From the NCBI RefSeq assembly GCF_000005505.3, contig NC_016132.3, forward strand, positions 55,628,914 to 55,692,913: 64,000 nucleotides of DNA. Direction: 5' to 3'. The position numbers and the translations under genes are program-made. This DNA is from Brachypodium distachyon. Its lineage: Eukaryota; Streptophyta; Magnoliopsida; Poales; Poaceae. The notes below the pieces were generated by a model. That model made no database searches, had not been told where the DNA came from, and worked only from the letters and a program-made list of their open reading frames with translations. Shown piece after piece: positions 13,089 to 24,064 of this stretch; the first letter of the stretch is position 1, and each line of letters opens with the position of its first letter.

Positions 13089-13118
<30 letters not shown>
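13086..13118. repeat. (AAG)11 microsatellite
   Basis: Eleven uninterrupted AAG units, followed within a few bases by a (TTTG)n run at about 13124-13140. It explains the poly-Glu or poly-Lys stretch in the overlapping spurious open frames. Confidence 0.9.
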
Positions 13119-13119
<1 letters not shown>

Positions 13120-13426
13120 TTTTTGTTTGTTTGTTTGTTTATTGTTCAGTGTTCGCCCGTACTGTCAGTTTGTTAGAACATGGGAGATGGAAAGCCATTT
13201 CATGCCTGCCACTTCTGCTTCTATTATATGGCTGCCAAGGATCGATCGAGCCGCTATCTCGCCTCAGCTGATTGCACGGTTCTATGTGTAAGCACGGTGG
13301 AAAGCGCATACGTCCTGCTCCCAGCCGCCAGCCCACATATATATCATGGTTGCCACGTACTACCCATGTGTGGCAGACCTGATCTCGCTGTCAATCTTAG
13401 AGCTTAATTTGAGACAAAATGTTGTA

Positions 13427-13539
13427 CTCCCTCTGTTTCATAATTCTTGTTTCAAATTTGCTAAAAAAATGGATGTATCTATTTCTTAAAACGTCTAGAT
13501 ACATGTAATATTTCGACAAGAATTATGGAATGGAGGAAG
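13427..13539. mobile_element. Stowaway MITE (same family as 8295-8404)
   Basis: Begins CTCCCTCTGTTTCATAATTC after TA (13425-13426) and ends ...GAATTATGGAATGGAGGAAG before TA (13540-13541). The two arms pair almost perfectly, including CTTGT/ACAAG and ATGTATCTA/CTAGATACAT. It is the best preserved Stowaway copy here. Confidence 0.85.
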
Positions 13540-14270
13540 TATGTATAAAGATGTAATACTAGTGAAATAGTAGCTGTAAAATGAAGAGAAATGTGGCCGC
13601 GTGGATGCTGAGAATAAGAACGAGTTATGGACCAAGGCTGTGCCACTCCACTTTTAATAAGGAAATTGTCTGTTTACCGTTTATAAATTGCCTGGTTATT
13701 CTACAAAAATCCCACATATTTTTTCTAAGCTTTTGGATCAGTATCCTCTCCAGTTTACTATATGCACAAATTACAGAACAAAATTAAATCGCACCAGCAT
13801 CCATGAAACCGTGAGGAAAAGGCTAACGTCATCCCATTATACACGCTCTTAAGGATGCTAGTGATTTCGTCACCACCAAATATATATCCAAACAAAGGAC
13901 CAAAAGAGAACAAAAATGTTGAAAAATAAAAGCAGCCGGTGACTGGGACGAACAAAATCCGGTGTGGAAAGCAGCTCGCAAGCTAGGAACTCCAGGGTTG
14001 GATAGGCAGGAACCTCTAAATGATCATGCATGGACAAAAACAATTTTCTATTTTATTGCGAGTTGGGAATAACCAACTTATCTCTGACCAGGCAGAAGAA
14101 TGCGTCCCTTAAACTAGAGTACAATAAGACCCATAGAGCAAAGCAATCGTATGGCGGTGGTACTCTTTCCGTTTTTTTGTTCATACATATATAGTGCAAT
14201 GCTTTTTTGTTCATACACAGTGCAGTGCAAGGAATTTTAACAAAAGATCGAGTTGTTACAAAAAAACTTT

Positions 14271-14898
14271 GATATGTAACATCGTGTGCCAAACATAGCA
14301 GGTCCATGCGTGAGTATATACTTAGTACACATCTCTAAAATTCGAGGGGATGTTAGCCTTAGATTTACCCTACCAAAAGTTGGCTAGCTAAATTTCTTGT
14401 CATGCTTTCGTTTACCTAAGATTTGGCCAACATTAGCATGAAAAATAAACTAAAGCGGCAGGAAGTATTGGCATGCCAAAATTTTGACAACAATGCAAAC
14501 AAAGACTAACTATTTAGTCGTGACCAAAACATCGGTAAAACACGGTTTAGCCACTCTTGTTTTCCCCTTTGCCTTCTTTAGTTTTGCTTCATAGCTTCGG
14601 CTATCGAACTGTCTACGGACAGTCTGTTGTACCCCAGACAACTTGTCTGTTTGGAATATATAAGGTAGGAAAACAGCTCTTGAAACTTTAGATATACGTG
14701 GCATCGCGTGCCAAATACAGTAGGTCGATGCATGAGTATGTAGTACATATCTCTAAAAAAAAGTATGAATAGGAATATATAGTACTAGTACACGTTATGA
14801 GCTGCAGGATGGAACAGATGTCTCACGTCGGGGCTGCAGTTCACGATGGCATGCCAAAAAAAAGTATGAATATATAGGAGTATGTAGTTCATCTCTAA
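14271..14898. repeat. Diverged local repeat, two to three copies
   Basis: A roughly 70-bp segment at 14271-14340 (ATCGTGTGCCAAACATAGCA ... CATCTCTAAAA) recurs diverged at 14691-14760 (ATCGCGTGCCAAATACAGTA ... ATCTCTAAAA). Its second half recurs again near 14843-14898. Origin unknown. Confidence 0.6.
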
Positions 14899-15882
14899 CG
14901 AATACTTGAACGATACCTGATGCTAACTTGCTAAGCATGTTCTGGAATTAATCCTTACAAAGTTCATCTTATTTTCCGACCCGGCTAGCTATCTTAGCCA
15001 CGCAGTACGTGAATCGTGATTACTATTTTCTGATGATAACTTGTTATTCCATTCCACGGACGTCATTTTCCCGGAAAAGAAAAACGGCCCCCAAAGATCT
15101 CCACTCCACGCTCATCCTCGTTTCCGTATCCTGCCATGAGCCTGCTTGCTTTTCTTTTCTTCTTTTTTGTTCCTTTGAAAAATAAAAGGAGAAAAATTCC
15201 GTGACCTTGAGACACGTGGTATTTGCAAGCAACGAATGTACGGTGACGCACCCCCCCTCGCTCTCCAATATTTTTAGCAACGGAACAGAATTCCGAGCGA
15301 GCGAGCAATCCCAATTAGGTGAAAGTCCGATCTGGGCCGTTGGTTCCGCGATCCGACGGTTCGGCTCTGGCCGGAGATTTTAGCAAACCCCTCCGCGCAT
15401 CTCCGTGTGATGTGTAAAGCTATTAAACGCGAATCTTGCCGCCTGCTGCTGGCTCGGCGCCTCGGCGCGTCGAGCGGACGGACAGGACGGACACTCTCTC
15501 TTTGTCTCTCTGAGACACAGCCCAACAAACCAATCATTATCAGATCAGTTTTCAGTTGGTAATTTTGCCTGGGTGTGTGTCTCTGAGGCTCCAGTTCGTT
15601 TGCATTTGCTGACCACTAGTATACAGCGTGTGACTGTCAGTGTGTGAAGAGCGAAGACTCAAGGAAGAAAGAGGCACTCGAAACGGGAAATGAAAGAATT
15701 CTGTCTTTGTGATTCCGTATGATGATTGATTAATCTGTACAGCAACAGCAACAACAACAAACAAAAGAACAGTGGCCTTGTTGAATCTCTGCTCTCCCGA
15801 GAAGAAAATATATGCCATCTCCGAGGAGCTAGGAGGATCAGTGAGTTAACTTTTGTCATCACAGTGTTCTGGTCAGAGGAAT

Positions 15883-17244
15883 TCAGATCAGCCCGAGCGT
15901 CTGCACCAGGCCGCCCATCTGCAGCGCCGCGTCCTGCCACGGCAACGAAGCCCCGGCCCGCTGCCGGCCCACGAACCCCATGACCTTGCCCAGCACGCCG
16001 CCGATGTCGCCCGCCGCTCTCGCCTTGTTGGTCTTGGCCTGCGGCGTCGGCGGCGGCTTCTTGAGCAATGCGACGTAGGTGCCGAGGTCGTGCACGGCGG
16101 CCAGGTCGCCGAAGCCGTTGTTTTGGAGCGGGAGCTCGACGCCGACGTGCGTGTAGCAGGACTCCCGCCAGGCGCCGAGCGCGCGCACCCCGGCCGTGGT
16201 GGCCTCGTTGAGGAAGACGCCCGGGAGCTTGGTGATTGGGTCGTGCACGTTGGCGACCCGCAGCGCCTTGACGCCCAGCTCGTCGCAGCGGGCCTTGAAG
16301 GCCGCGTTGCCCACCCTGGGCCCGCCGAAGGAGAAGACGGTCACCGGCGCGGCCTGGTTCAGGCCCAGCTCCGCCAGGTCGTAGGCCAGCAGCAGCGCCA
16401 GCGCGCTGCCCATGCTGTGCCCCGCCAGCGTGATGCTGATGTCCGACGCCGGTGCCGATGCCGATGCCGAAGAGTAATGGGAGTCGAGGAGGCGGGAGAG
16501 CTCGCGGAGGAGCTGCTCGCGGCAGGAGCCGGCGCCGCCGAAGCGGCAGGTCTTGTCGGCGGAGGTGTAGAGGCTGAGGAACCCCGACTCGACCTTGACG
16601 TCGGGCCGCGGGTCGCAGGGGTCGAGGCGGGCCGGCTCCAGGGAGCTCATGAGGTTGGCCATCCACTCGGCGGGGGTCACGGTGCCGCGGAAGGAGACGA
16701 CCACGTCGCGCCGGCCCAGGCGCCGGCTCATCTCGTCCGTCGACACGGCCACGTAGCCGATCCAACGGCTCGCTGCGGACGAGGACTCCATGGGCACGGA
16801 CACGTCGGGGGCGGCGTAGATGTACTTGGTGACCTCGTACCCGGCGCCCGCCATGCCCACCGCCTCCAGCATCCGCTCCTTGCCGTACTTGCAGTTGAGG
16901 TGCCGCCGCGAGCTCGGGTCCAGGTCGAACGCCTTGTAGCACGCGTCCACCAGCTCCCCGTACCGGGCCACCTCGCCCCGGACCACGGCGTGGTCCAGCA
17001 GGCCGGCCCAGTCAGAGCAGCCCTGCACCTGCCTCCACATCCCCGCCACGGACGACGACGGCGCCGCCGCCCTCCGTCTCTCCACCGGAACGCACGCCGT
17101 CGACATCGCCGCCGCTGCCGAGGCTCTGCTGCTGCAGCATCGCCGCCTGTTGCAGTTAGAGGTGCTGGGGAGCGTCGACGCGCATTGCGGGGAGAGCGCC
17201 ATTGCTGAAGCTGCTAGTGTTGTCGCGGGAGCGGCGAAGGCCAT
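15883..17244 (-). CDS. EG1: EG1-like plastid phospholipase A1 (DAD1-type class 3 lipase)
   Basis: Class I acylhydrolase releasing fatty acid from plastid glycerolipids; in rice EG1 feeds jasmonate synthesis and controls spikelet and floral development. Single exon. From the chosen ATG (17244) the protein has 453 residues. An in-frame ATG at 17343 lies at the predicted transcription start, and another at 17433 lies upstream of the TATA box, so both are less likely. The first 60 or so residues are rich in Ala, Ser, Thr and Arg with no acidic residue until about residue 55, as in a transit peptide. The lipase_3 core follows, with SFRGT, the nucleophile Ser277 in GHSMG, Asp335 in [11 protein letters not shown] and His385 in AVHDLGTY, so the catalytic triad is complete. 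Identification as EG1 rather than another PLA1-I enzyme rests partly on the BBM-like neighbour. Confidence 0.88.
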   Translation of the reverse strand: MAFAAPATTLAASAMALSPQCASTLPSTSNCNRRRCCSSRASAAAAMSTACVPVERRRAAAPSSSVAGMWRQVQGCSDWAGLLDHAVVRGEVARYGELVDACYKAFDLDPSSRRHLNCKYGKERMLEAVGMAGAGYEVTKYIYAAPDVSVPMESSSAASRWIGYVAVSTDEMSRRLGRRDVVVSFRGTVTPAEWMANLMSSLEPARLDPCDPRPDVKVESGFLSLYTSADKTCRFGGAGSCREQLLRELSRLLDSHYSSASASAPASDISITLAGHSMGSALALLLAYDLAELGLNQAAPVTVFSFGGPRVGNAAFKARCDELGVKALRVANVHDPITKLPGVFLNEATTAGVRALGAWRESCYTHVGVELPLQNNGFGDLAAVHDLGTYVALLKKPPPTPQAKTNKARAAGDIGGVLGKVMGFVGRQRAGASLPWQDAALQMGGLVQTLGLI

Positions 17245-17369
17245 CAGCTGCTGCTGCGCGGCGATCGAGGCGGTGGGAACGCCAAGACCATAGATGGGAG
17301 GAGAAGAGAAGGGAATGGCTGGCAATGATGGATGATGATGCATGGGGGACGCGCGCGGGGTGAGGGGGC

Positions 17370-17376
17370 ATATATA
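17370..17376 (-). promoter_or_regulatory. Probable TATA box of the EG1-like gene
   Basis: The minus strand reads CCCTATATATGCCC. With a start 30 or so bases downstream (near 17340), the ATG at 17433 cannot be in the mRNA and that at 17343 barely could be. This decides the start at 17244. Confidence 0.6.
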
Positions 17377-18979
17377 GGGCGAGACCGAGAGACAAAGGAA
17401 ATCCCACTGGGGATTGGGGTGGCTTGCACGCATGTCTCAATCCCCCCTCTATCTCCAGGGAAGAAAGCTCGCTACCGCTACAGTCCTCTCCGTCCCAAAG
17501 TGAGTCATCCGATGGGGAAGCCAAGCGGCCTCCGCTGCCTCCCCTGCGCGCCTTTTCGGAATAATAACCAACTTGGCGGGGACAGCCCAGCCAGCCGCGC
17601 CTCTCGCCACCGACTGCTACTGCCCCAAAGGCCTGCTTGGTTAGGACGGTGATAATTCGCGGGTGGAATTACGTAATTCTCGTGGCGTGGGAGGGGTTTT
17701 GACTCTTTTGACTGCCGTGGAAAGATCGTTTTCATTCACCGGAGGCGTTTTGGTCTGGCGAGCGATTGACCGGTCCCGTCCGTCGCTGGGGTTTGGTTTG
17801 CTTTGCTGAGGTGAGTTTTTCCTGGCCTGCGGGATGATTGTCGTAATCATTTTGATGCTTCCCATGACCCGATCGAGACCAGGAGGAGTAAGTGGGATTT
17901 TCGGATTGTCTAGATCCTTTGGCTGGGTTGCTGAGGGTCGGATTAAAAAATGCTGCAGTTGCAGGCAGAATCGGGGTAGTGGATGCCACTGCTGCCTCAG
18001 AGGAAACAGAGCAGCCGAGAGTTCCCCCCAACTGGAGGGATCTGTACATTTACCTTCAGACGGACATGCCCAAATTCAGAAACTGTACAGAACAATCGGC
18101 TATTTATTAACAGTGACCCGTCAGTTCAGACAAATCGAGTACAGTCAGCTTGGACGCGCGATTTTTTTTCTTTTACATTCAAGTAGAGTAGAAATTTGTG
18201 TTAAAGATATACTTGGATTAACGCAATGTAAAAAATCTGTGTTAAAGATGACCATTAGAACCGGAAAGGAGAGGAGGGGGACGACATCGTTGGGTACATG
18301 GATATATCCGCGTAGAGTCTGAACCAAAGGTCATACTACGATCGAATTGATGCCGAAAAGGGGATCCTTTTTTCCCCCGACGAGCTTAAATTAATCAATG
18401 GCGACGCAATTAAGGGCGCGCTGGTTGGGGGCCGAGGGTCGTCGCGGAGGCAGCTACGTGGGCGAAGCGAGTCCACGCCGCCGCCCGGGGCCGGGGACGA
18501 CGTGGCCGCGCCCAGAGCGCCGCGCGAGCCAGAGCCCCCTTTGGGGATTGATTAGCGGCGGTTGGCCGGTGACGTCGCCCGCCCCATGCTCCAGCGGCTC
18601 CCGGCCGCGGGGAGAAAAAGTTTTAGCGCGCGGAGACTAGGGATGAGAGGGCACTAATGCGCAGGGATTAATTCCGGGGGTGGACGTTTAGCGGCCAACC
18701 GTGACGCTGCCGGTTATCGGCATGGCGGTCAACGCGACCGACGTGTCCGCGTCCACGTCCCTATGTGTATGTCCAGTACTATTTCTTTATGTTTCATACT
18801 ACTAGTTTTTTTTTAATATTTGTATATCTCAAACGCATTCAGTGCCAGGATTTGTTTTGGAAGAAGTGAGCATCACTAAATTTAGATTCTAAATGTGTGC
18901 AATTTTCGTTAGCAGTCAATTTGTACTATGAAATTTTAGCAAAATAATAAAATTTGAAAGTTTGCGAAATATTTTGCTA

Positions 18980-19075
18980 CTCCCTCCGATCTACACAAAA
19001 AGTATCGCCCATTTAGTATAAAATTTGTACTAATTTAGTACAAAATGACCGGCACTTTTTATGTATCGGAAGGAG
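18980..19075. mobile_element. Stowaway-type MITE
   Basis: Begins CTCCCTCCGATCTACACAAA after TA (18978-18979) and ends ...TTATGTATCGGAAGGAG. The arms are nearly complementary (AAAAAGTATCGCC / GGCACTTTTTATG), with ATTTAGTA units between. The right-hand TA is mutated. Confidence 0.75.
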
Positions 19076-22000
19076 TGGGGTTTCAAGCTTCATTCATGGC
19101 TTACAACTTGAACAATCTAGAAATAAGAATCTCCCATTTCCAGACAATATTAGAAACAGCATATATGATTCTTAGAATGTCAGGCGCATTGGGAAAACGT
19201 AGGAAATCATAAGAACTGATCCACCGGCTACTACTTGCATGCTGCTCCTTGGCCGGCCGGCCGGACAGGATTTAATTAAGGGCGCTTGACTCCCTCCATA
19301 AATCAAGGGGACCAAAGCAATAAAATATGCAGGCATGTAGCTCGAGTGTTGACTTAAATTCGTGTTGAACGCTGTTGCGGTGTAGGCATCCGTGTGGTTG
19401 GCGAGATCGCGTAGGCTTTGCTAACTGTTGCGGTGTAGGCATCGGTCATTCACTCGTTGACATCTTCCCCTTCTTTCTTTCTTTCTTTGGCGGGCCGGGC
19501 CGGTCTACGTCACCCGTGTGTACGGCCGGAGAGTGAACATTCGATGCACTGATCATTGAAAGGTGCCCTCCTTTGCACAATCAATTAAATAAATACGGCC
19601 CCAGTACTAGTACTGTTCTGATTAAGCTAAGAGTGGCCGTCCCATGTAGGAGTCGTACTAGTGAAACCAACACTAGCTTGTAGGACGTGGCCTCATCTGC
19701 CTCCAAGACTCCAAATAATGTCTCCCCAGCCAGGCACGTATGTATGTCCGCCTTTTTAATCTCTATCCGTTATTTGAGCTTGCTTGCTCACTCGCTGTTG
19801 CTTGTTCATCTGTTCCTCCTCTCTTGCATTAGCTACATTGTTTTAGAAAAAATCGCTGCGTACGTATAGTGGTGCCTAGCAAGAATCTGCCTTGCATTCG
19901 TCACTGGACCAGCTAACCGAACGAAACAGGAGCAGAAGAAAGTTGGCGTCTCGGCAGTCTGCGCCTTGGTCTGGACACAAGCGTCCGCACAAAACAATGC
20001 ATGTATTAGCAAGAGCATATTGCATGCAAGAAAAAAGGATCTCTGCCGACACTAGTGTACGTACCCACACGGATTAGCAAAAATTCCCATAGCAAGTTCA
20101 ACATTATTGATTACGTGCTGACACCGTGTCCGGCCAATTCGTCCGGACGAGTTCTCACGCCGTGCATGCCGCAGCAGCTGCCGTATGCTGCGAGATATCG
20201 AACGGACACTGCTGCCTGCTGGAATGCTCGCTCGCTCGATCGAGACCGTTAGGTCCCCGCGCTGACCCGATATCGCTAGCTTTGAGGCCGACACCTCCGG
20301 GCATGCCGTCGACATGGCCGATTAGCAGCCAACCAAAGTTAGCCGCTAGGTGTCTATGCTTAATTCTCAAGGAAGTGAAAGAGATCGGTCCCCGAGCGAT
20401 GGAACTCCCCCTCTCGGTCGCTATCGATCCCCAAACACCGGCCCCCAACAGAGAAGTGTTCTGAGCCGGTCGATTTTCTACAGCTCCGTTCATCGATGCA
20501 TTGACGTCGACGTCGCTAGCTCTGCGTGCAGTATGTATGCGCTGCGCGGAGAAAGAAACGGCTCGTTCGATCAGTTAATTTGGCAGGCAGGCAGGCAGCT
20601 GCAGCTGGAAGAATTGTTGTTGTGACCAGCGCCGCCGACCGATGGTAAGGAAACAATTGGACCGACGTACGTGCATGCGTTTTGCATCCATGCATGCAAA
20701 CAAACCCATCGAGTACGTCTTTTCTACTAGTACTGATCCCCGGCCATCGTGTCCGAGACTAGCTGCAACCCAAATTAGCATCCCCATCGTCATGCATGCA
20801 TGCGCCGGTCGAACTAGCCAGGGACGTGGACTTGATATGCTGCAGCTGCTTCATTTGGTTCCGGACATAACGTGCACACCACGTAACGTAGCTAGGTATA
20901 CGTAACGCGATCTTGGACTAGCTAGCTAATCCGATCATATATACGGATCTGCACGTAACAAAGTTGGGCGAGGGACACGTACGTAGGCCGGCTTGCTCTG
21001 GGCGATCCGAACAATCTTGTGTGCATGCATGAGCTTGACACGTACGTACGCGTGGGATCGGGCGAGGTCGGCGAGATTCTGGGGCTCGTGCCTGCGACTC
21101 GTAGATCGCGTCTGGGCCACAAACAACAGACATACACAGACGACGGGGAAACTCTGAAAAGAGCATTAATTGATGGATCCATGTCGTCTCTGTTGAATGA
21201 AGCGATCGAGCACTGTCCGATGAATCGACCCGGCCGCTCCCTCCCTCCCTCCATCTCGCTCGCTGGTTCGTTAATTCGATCGGTAATTGCGATCGGCAGC
21301 GTAATTAAGCGGTGCAGCTAGCTCGCGCAGTAATGGCACCCCCCTTTGATCCCGAGAGAGCTGGGCCGTGCGTGCGACGCGACGGGATGCAGCTCCGGGT
21401 CAGCCAGCAGGCGATTGATAGTGTTGGGGGGCAGGAATCGCGCGGTTTCCTCCACGTACGTACGATCCAGTTTGTTGAGGACGTACGTACTACTTGCAGA
21501 CTTGCAGAGTGATGGGAGTATGGGACGGGACGTTTCTGCGTTCCGGCGCCGCGCAAAGTCCAGATATATTAATTATTGGTCTATCTCCGTTCTGATGCGT
21601 TGGGAACGAACTCGTGTGAAAAAATCTTGACGGTCCAACTTTTCCGACGGCCCGGCCGGAAACGGGGGCACAGACGGAGTAGAGTCCATTAGCTGCCTGC
21701 GTGATCCATCAAGCATTTCGAGCAGATCATGACCACGGATGCACATCATACACACGCGCGCGCATGCACGCACATGGTAGAGATATAATACAATGTGCAT
21801 GCTCTTGTTGACAATCTGTGTATGAATGAACCGCAGGAGTGATCGAGTTCGTGCGTGCAGGCTAGCTGCTTGCACACGGACGGCACGGGCGGTGGCCGGC
21901 CTCCGGTTACTCCACACGTGTCCACGCGCACGCACGAAACGAACGTAGTAGTATACCCGCACACACCTCCCTCCCTCCGGTGGCCATAACAAAACTCGAC

Positions 22001-22652
22001 TTAACTTACCATAATCACCACCATTTCATTATTGGTCTTATCGTGGTTGGTGAGAGCCTAGCTTAGCTTATTAGCTTAGCCTTGCTTAACTAGGGCCGTC
22101 GCTTGTAGACTAGCAACACCGTGCACTTTGTGTAGTACTACCAGAAATTTCCATAGAAAAAAGAGCACGTCTCCATCAATCTCCCTTGACAATCTCCCCT
22201 CGTCAACTTGACCGCCAGTTAACTTCCCCCTTTCGTTTACTGCATGCAAACTCCACACCAGCCAGCCAGCAATCCAGCATTGCTTTGCCGCTTACACACG
22301 AGAAAAGCTGAAAAGACCAGCCAGCGCTGCATGCAGCTTAACACGCGAGACAACAAACTGAAAGACCAGCATTGGTCCAAAATAAAGGCAGATCGATGGA
22401 AACCTTGACACGCGGCGGGTCAGTTTCCCCTTTTGCCGCCGCCGGCCGGCGTCTGCTTGCCGGACGGCAGCATGCAGCGAGGGGACAAGTCCTCTTGCCT
22501 TTTTACTTTCTCCCCCCGGCTGTTCTCCGGAGAATATATAGATGCGGTGTTGGACACGGAGAGGTAACTGGCTCTTGTCTGCCTGACAATGAAGCTTCTT
22601 GGCGCCTCGCCTGCAGCCCTGCACATCGATCGATCCACCGACCGGTTCCGGG

Positions 22653-22679
22653 AAGAAAGAAAGAAAGAAAGAAAGAAAC
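22653..22679. repeat. (GAAA)n microsatellite
   Basis: Tandem GAAA tetranucleotides, about six units. Confidence 0.85.
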
Positions 22680-23659
22680 AAGGTAAAGGGGAAAAAGGGG
22701 GGATCAATCCGGGAATTCTTTCTTCTGTCCTTCTTTAATCCTGCTGCTGGAAGCGCCAACTTGTACCAGTTCGCTACGTCAGATTTAGACGACGTAGGAG
22801 CTGCTAGGGATTAGGGAATAGCTAGCAGCAGCGATCACATCGAATATATTTGCCTCGATCCGCCTTTTTAGTTTCAGTTTGGCTTGTCCTCATCACCATC
22901 AGTTGCTTGAAGCTAGCTAAGCAGCGGGGAAAAGGCAACTCTTGGATAACATGCTTCGCGTCACCAAACGATTCCCTGCATCTCTTTCCGACCTGATGGC
23001 ATATCTTTCTAGTTCCCAGGAGAAGATCGACGATGATATATGCGTCATACTAGTAGTAGTTAGATTAATTGGGTCCCATGCTTAAAAGGGTCCAATGGCC
23101 AGCTTTGCTTGCTGGCTGGGGCCGGCGTTTGTGTTACGAAAGGATGGTCTGAAATTCTATATCTTGGTCTATTTCTACTCAACCCATGTTGTCATGTGGC
23201 TCATGCATCCTCGTCAACATCCAGCTGTCGAAGACTAGCAGCAACTGAAGTGCGAGTACTACTATATTGCTACTTGATCTGCGCTTTTCTGACGGAGAGA
23301 CGGGAGAGGATTCAATGCAAAGGCACCAGGGGAGATATCTACAACTAAGCCCATGAACAGAATTGAACGAGAGGATAAGCATTGTGCAGTATTATGCTTG
23401 AAAGTAAGTAAACTTTCTCACTACATCATTAACAATTTCAAATATTTACCGGCGAAAAACTGAAAAAGGTTCGGCTTCAGGCATACGCAGGCCCGGTTCA
23501 GAGGTAGTACTAACAAGTAGGGAAATGCAATACGAGAAAGAAACTAAAATGCCAGCTTTCTATTCAGTAGGCGCATTGTAATCCATGACACTTCAGATTT
23601 TTACAGTCGATGCCTACGTGTGCTGGTGTTAAAATTACAACACTGCTCGAGGCTGATAC

Positions 23660-23910
23660 CAGACGCTTCAATTTAGTACAGTATACAAATTTGTCATAAA
23701 TATTGAAGGCGGACTCCATTGATCTCGGAGCAATCTAGCCATCAGGAAAGCTGAACAGTACAACAACAATGCTGAGATTAAGCAGAGGCTTCAACTCTTT
23801 ACAAATTTGTCACTCAATAATAAAGTCGGTCTACATTGATCTCGGAGAAAACCTAGCCATCAGGGAAACTGAATACTACAACAATGCTGAGATCAACTAG
23901 TGTTCATCAG
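23660..23910. repeat. Tandem duplication, period about 116 bp
   Basis: Two diverged head-to-tail copies, starting near 23660 and near 23783. Both contain ACAAATTTGTCA, CATTGATCTCGGAG, CTAGCCATCAGG and CAACAATGCTGAGAT in the same order. They lie just past the 3' end of the lipase coding region, probably in its 3' UTR or immediately downstream. Confidence 0.8.
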
Positions 23911-24064
23911 GACGGGTGGAAGGACCATTTCTGCCCTTGTTACTTGTACTTAACTGTCAGTAATGTGTGCATAACTGCCGTCTGTCATGTGAAGAGCAGG
24001 TGATCATAGCTATCTAGCTTATGTACAGCACAAAAAAAAAGAGGGCAAGTTGCATAATGTTACA

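Larger units (their letters stand above)
2430..15882. other. Long gene-free interval between the BBM-like and EG1-like genes
   Basis: About 13 kb with no open frame that resembles a known protein or that can be assembled across splice sites. It holds at least eight small DNA-transposon remnants (listed separately), simple repeats and AT-rich unique sequence. It contains the whole upstream region of the BBM-like gene and the downstream region of the EG1-like gene, so it probably houses distal control elements. I cannot point to any by sequence alone. Confidence 0.6.
17440..23600. other. Gene-free interval between the EG1-like and lipase genes
   Basis: No frame resembling a known protein. GC-rich patches (18400-18750) give long but meaningless open frames on both strands. 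It holds one Stowaway element, a 19-bp direct repeat (19372-19390 and 19425-19443) and a (GAAA)n tract. The 20000-22000 part has many CATGCATG and ACGTACGT-type palindromes, as does other upstream DNA in this window. Confidence 0.6.

Noticed and set aside
12722..13291. 189-codon frame on the plus strand
   Set aside because: Contains the (AAG)n and (TTTG)n microsatellites as poly-Glu and Cys/Leu/Phe runs, no domain, and no flanking gene signals.
15659..16942. 427-codon open frame on the minus strand overlapping the EG1-like gene
   Set aside because: It is the GC-rich shadow of the real lipase frame. Its translation is Arg/Gly/Pro/Ala-rich with no domain, while the overlapping frame has the full catalytic triad.
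15853..17208. 451-codon open frame on the plus strand across the EG1-like gene
   Set aside because: Antisense shadow caused by high GC at third positions; composition (His, Arg, Gly, Val) is typical of such shadows.
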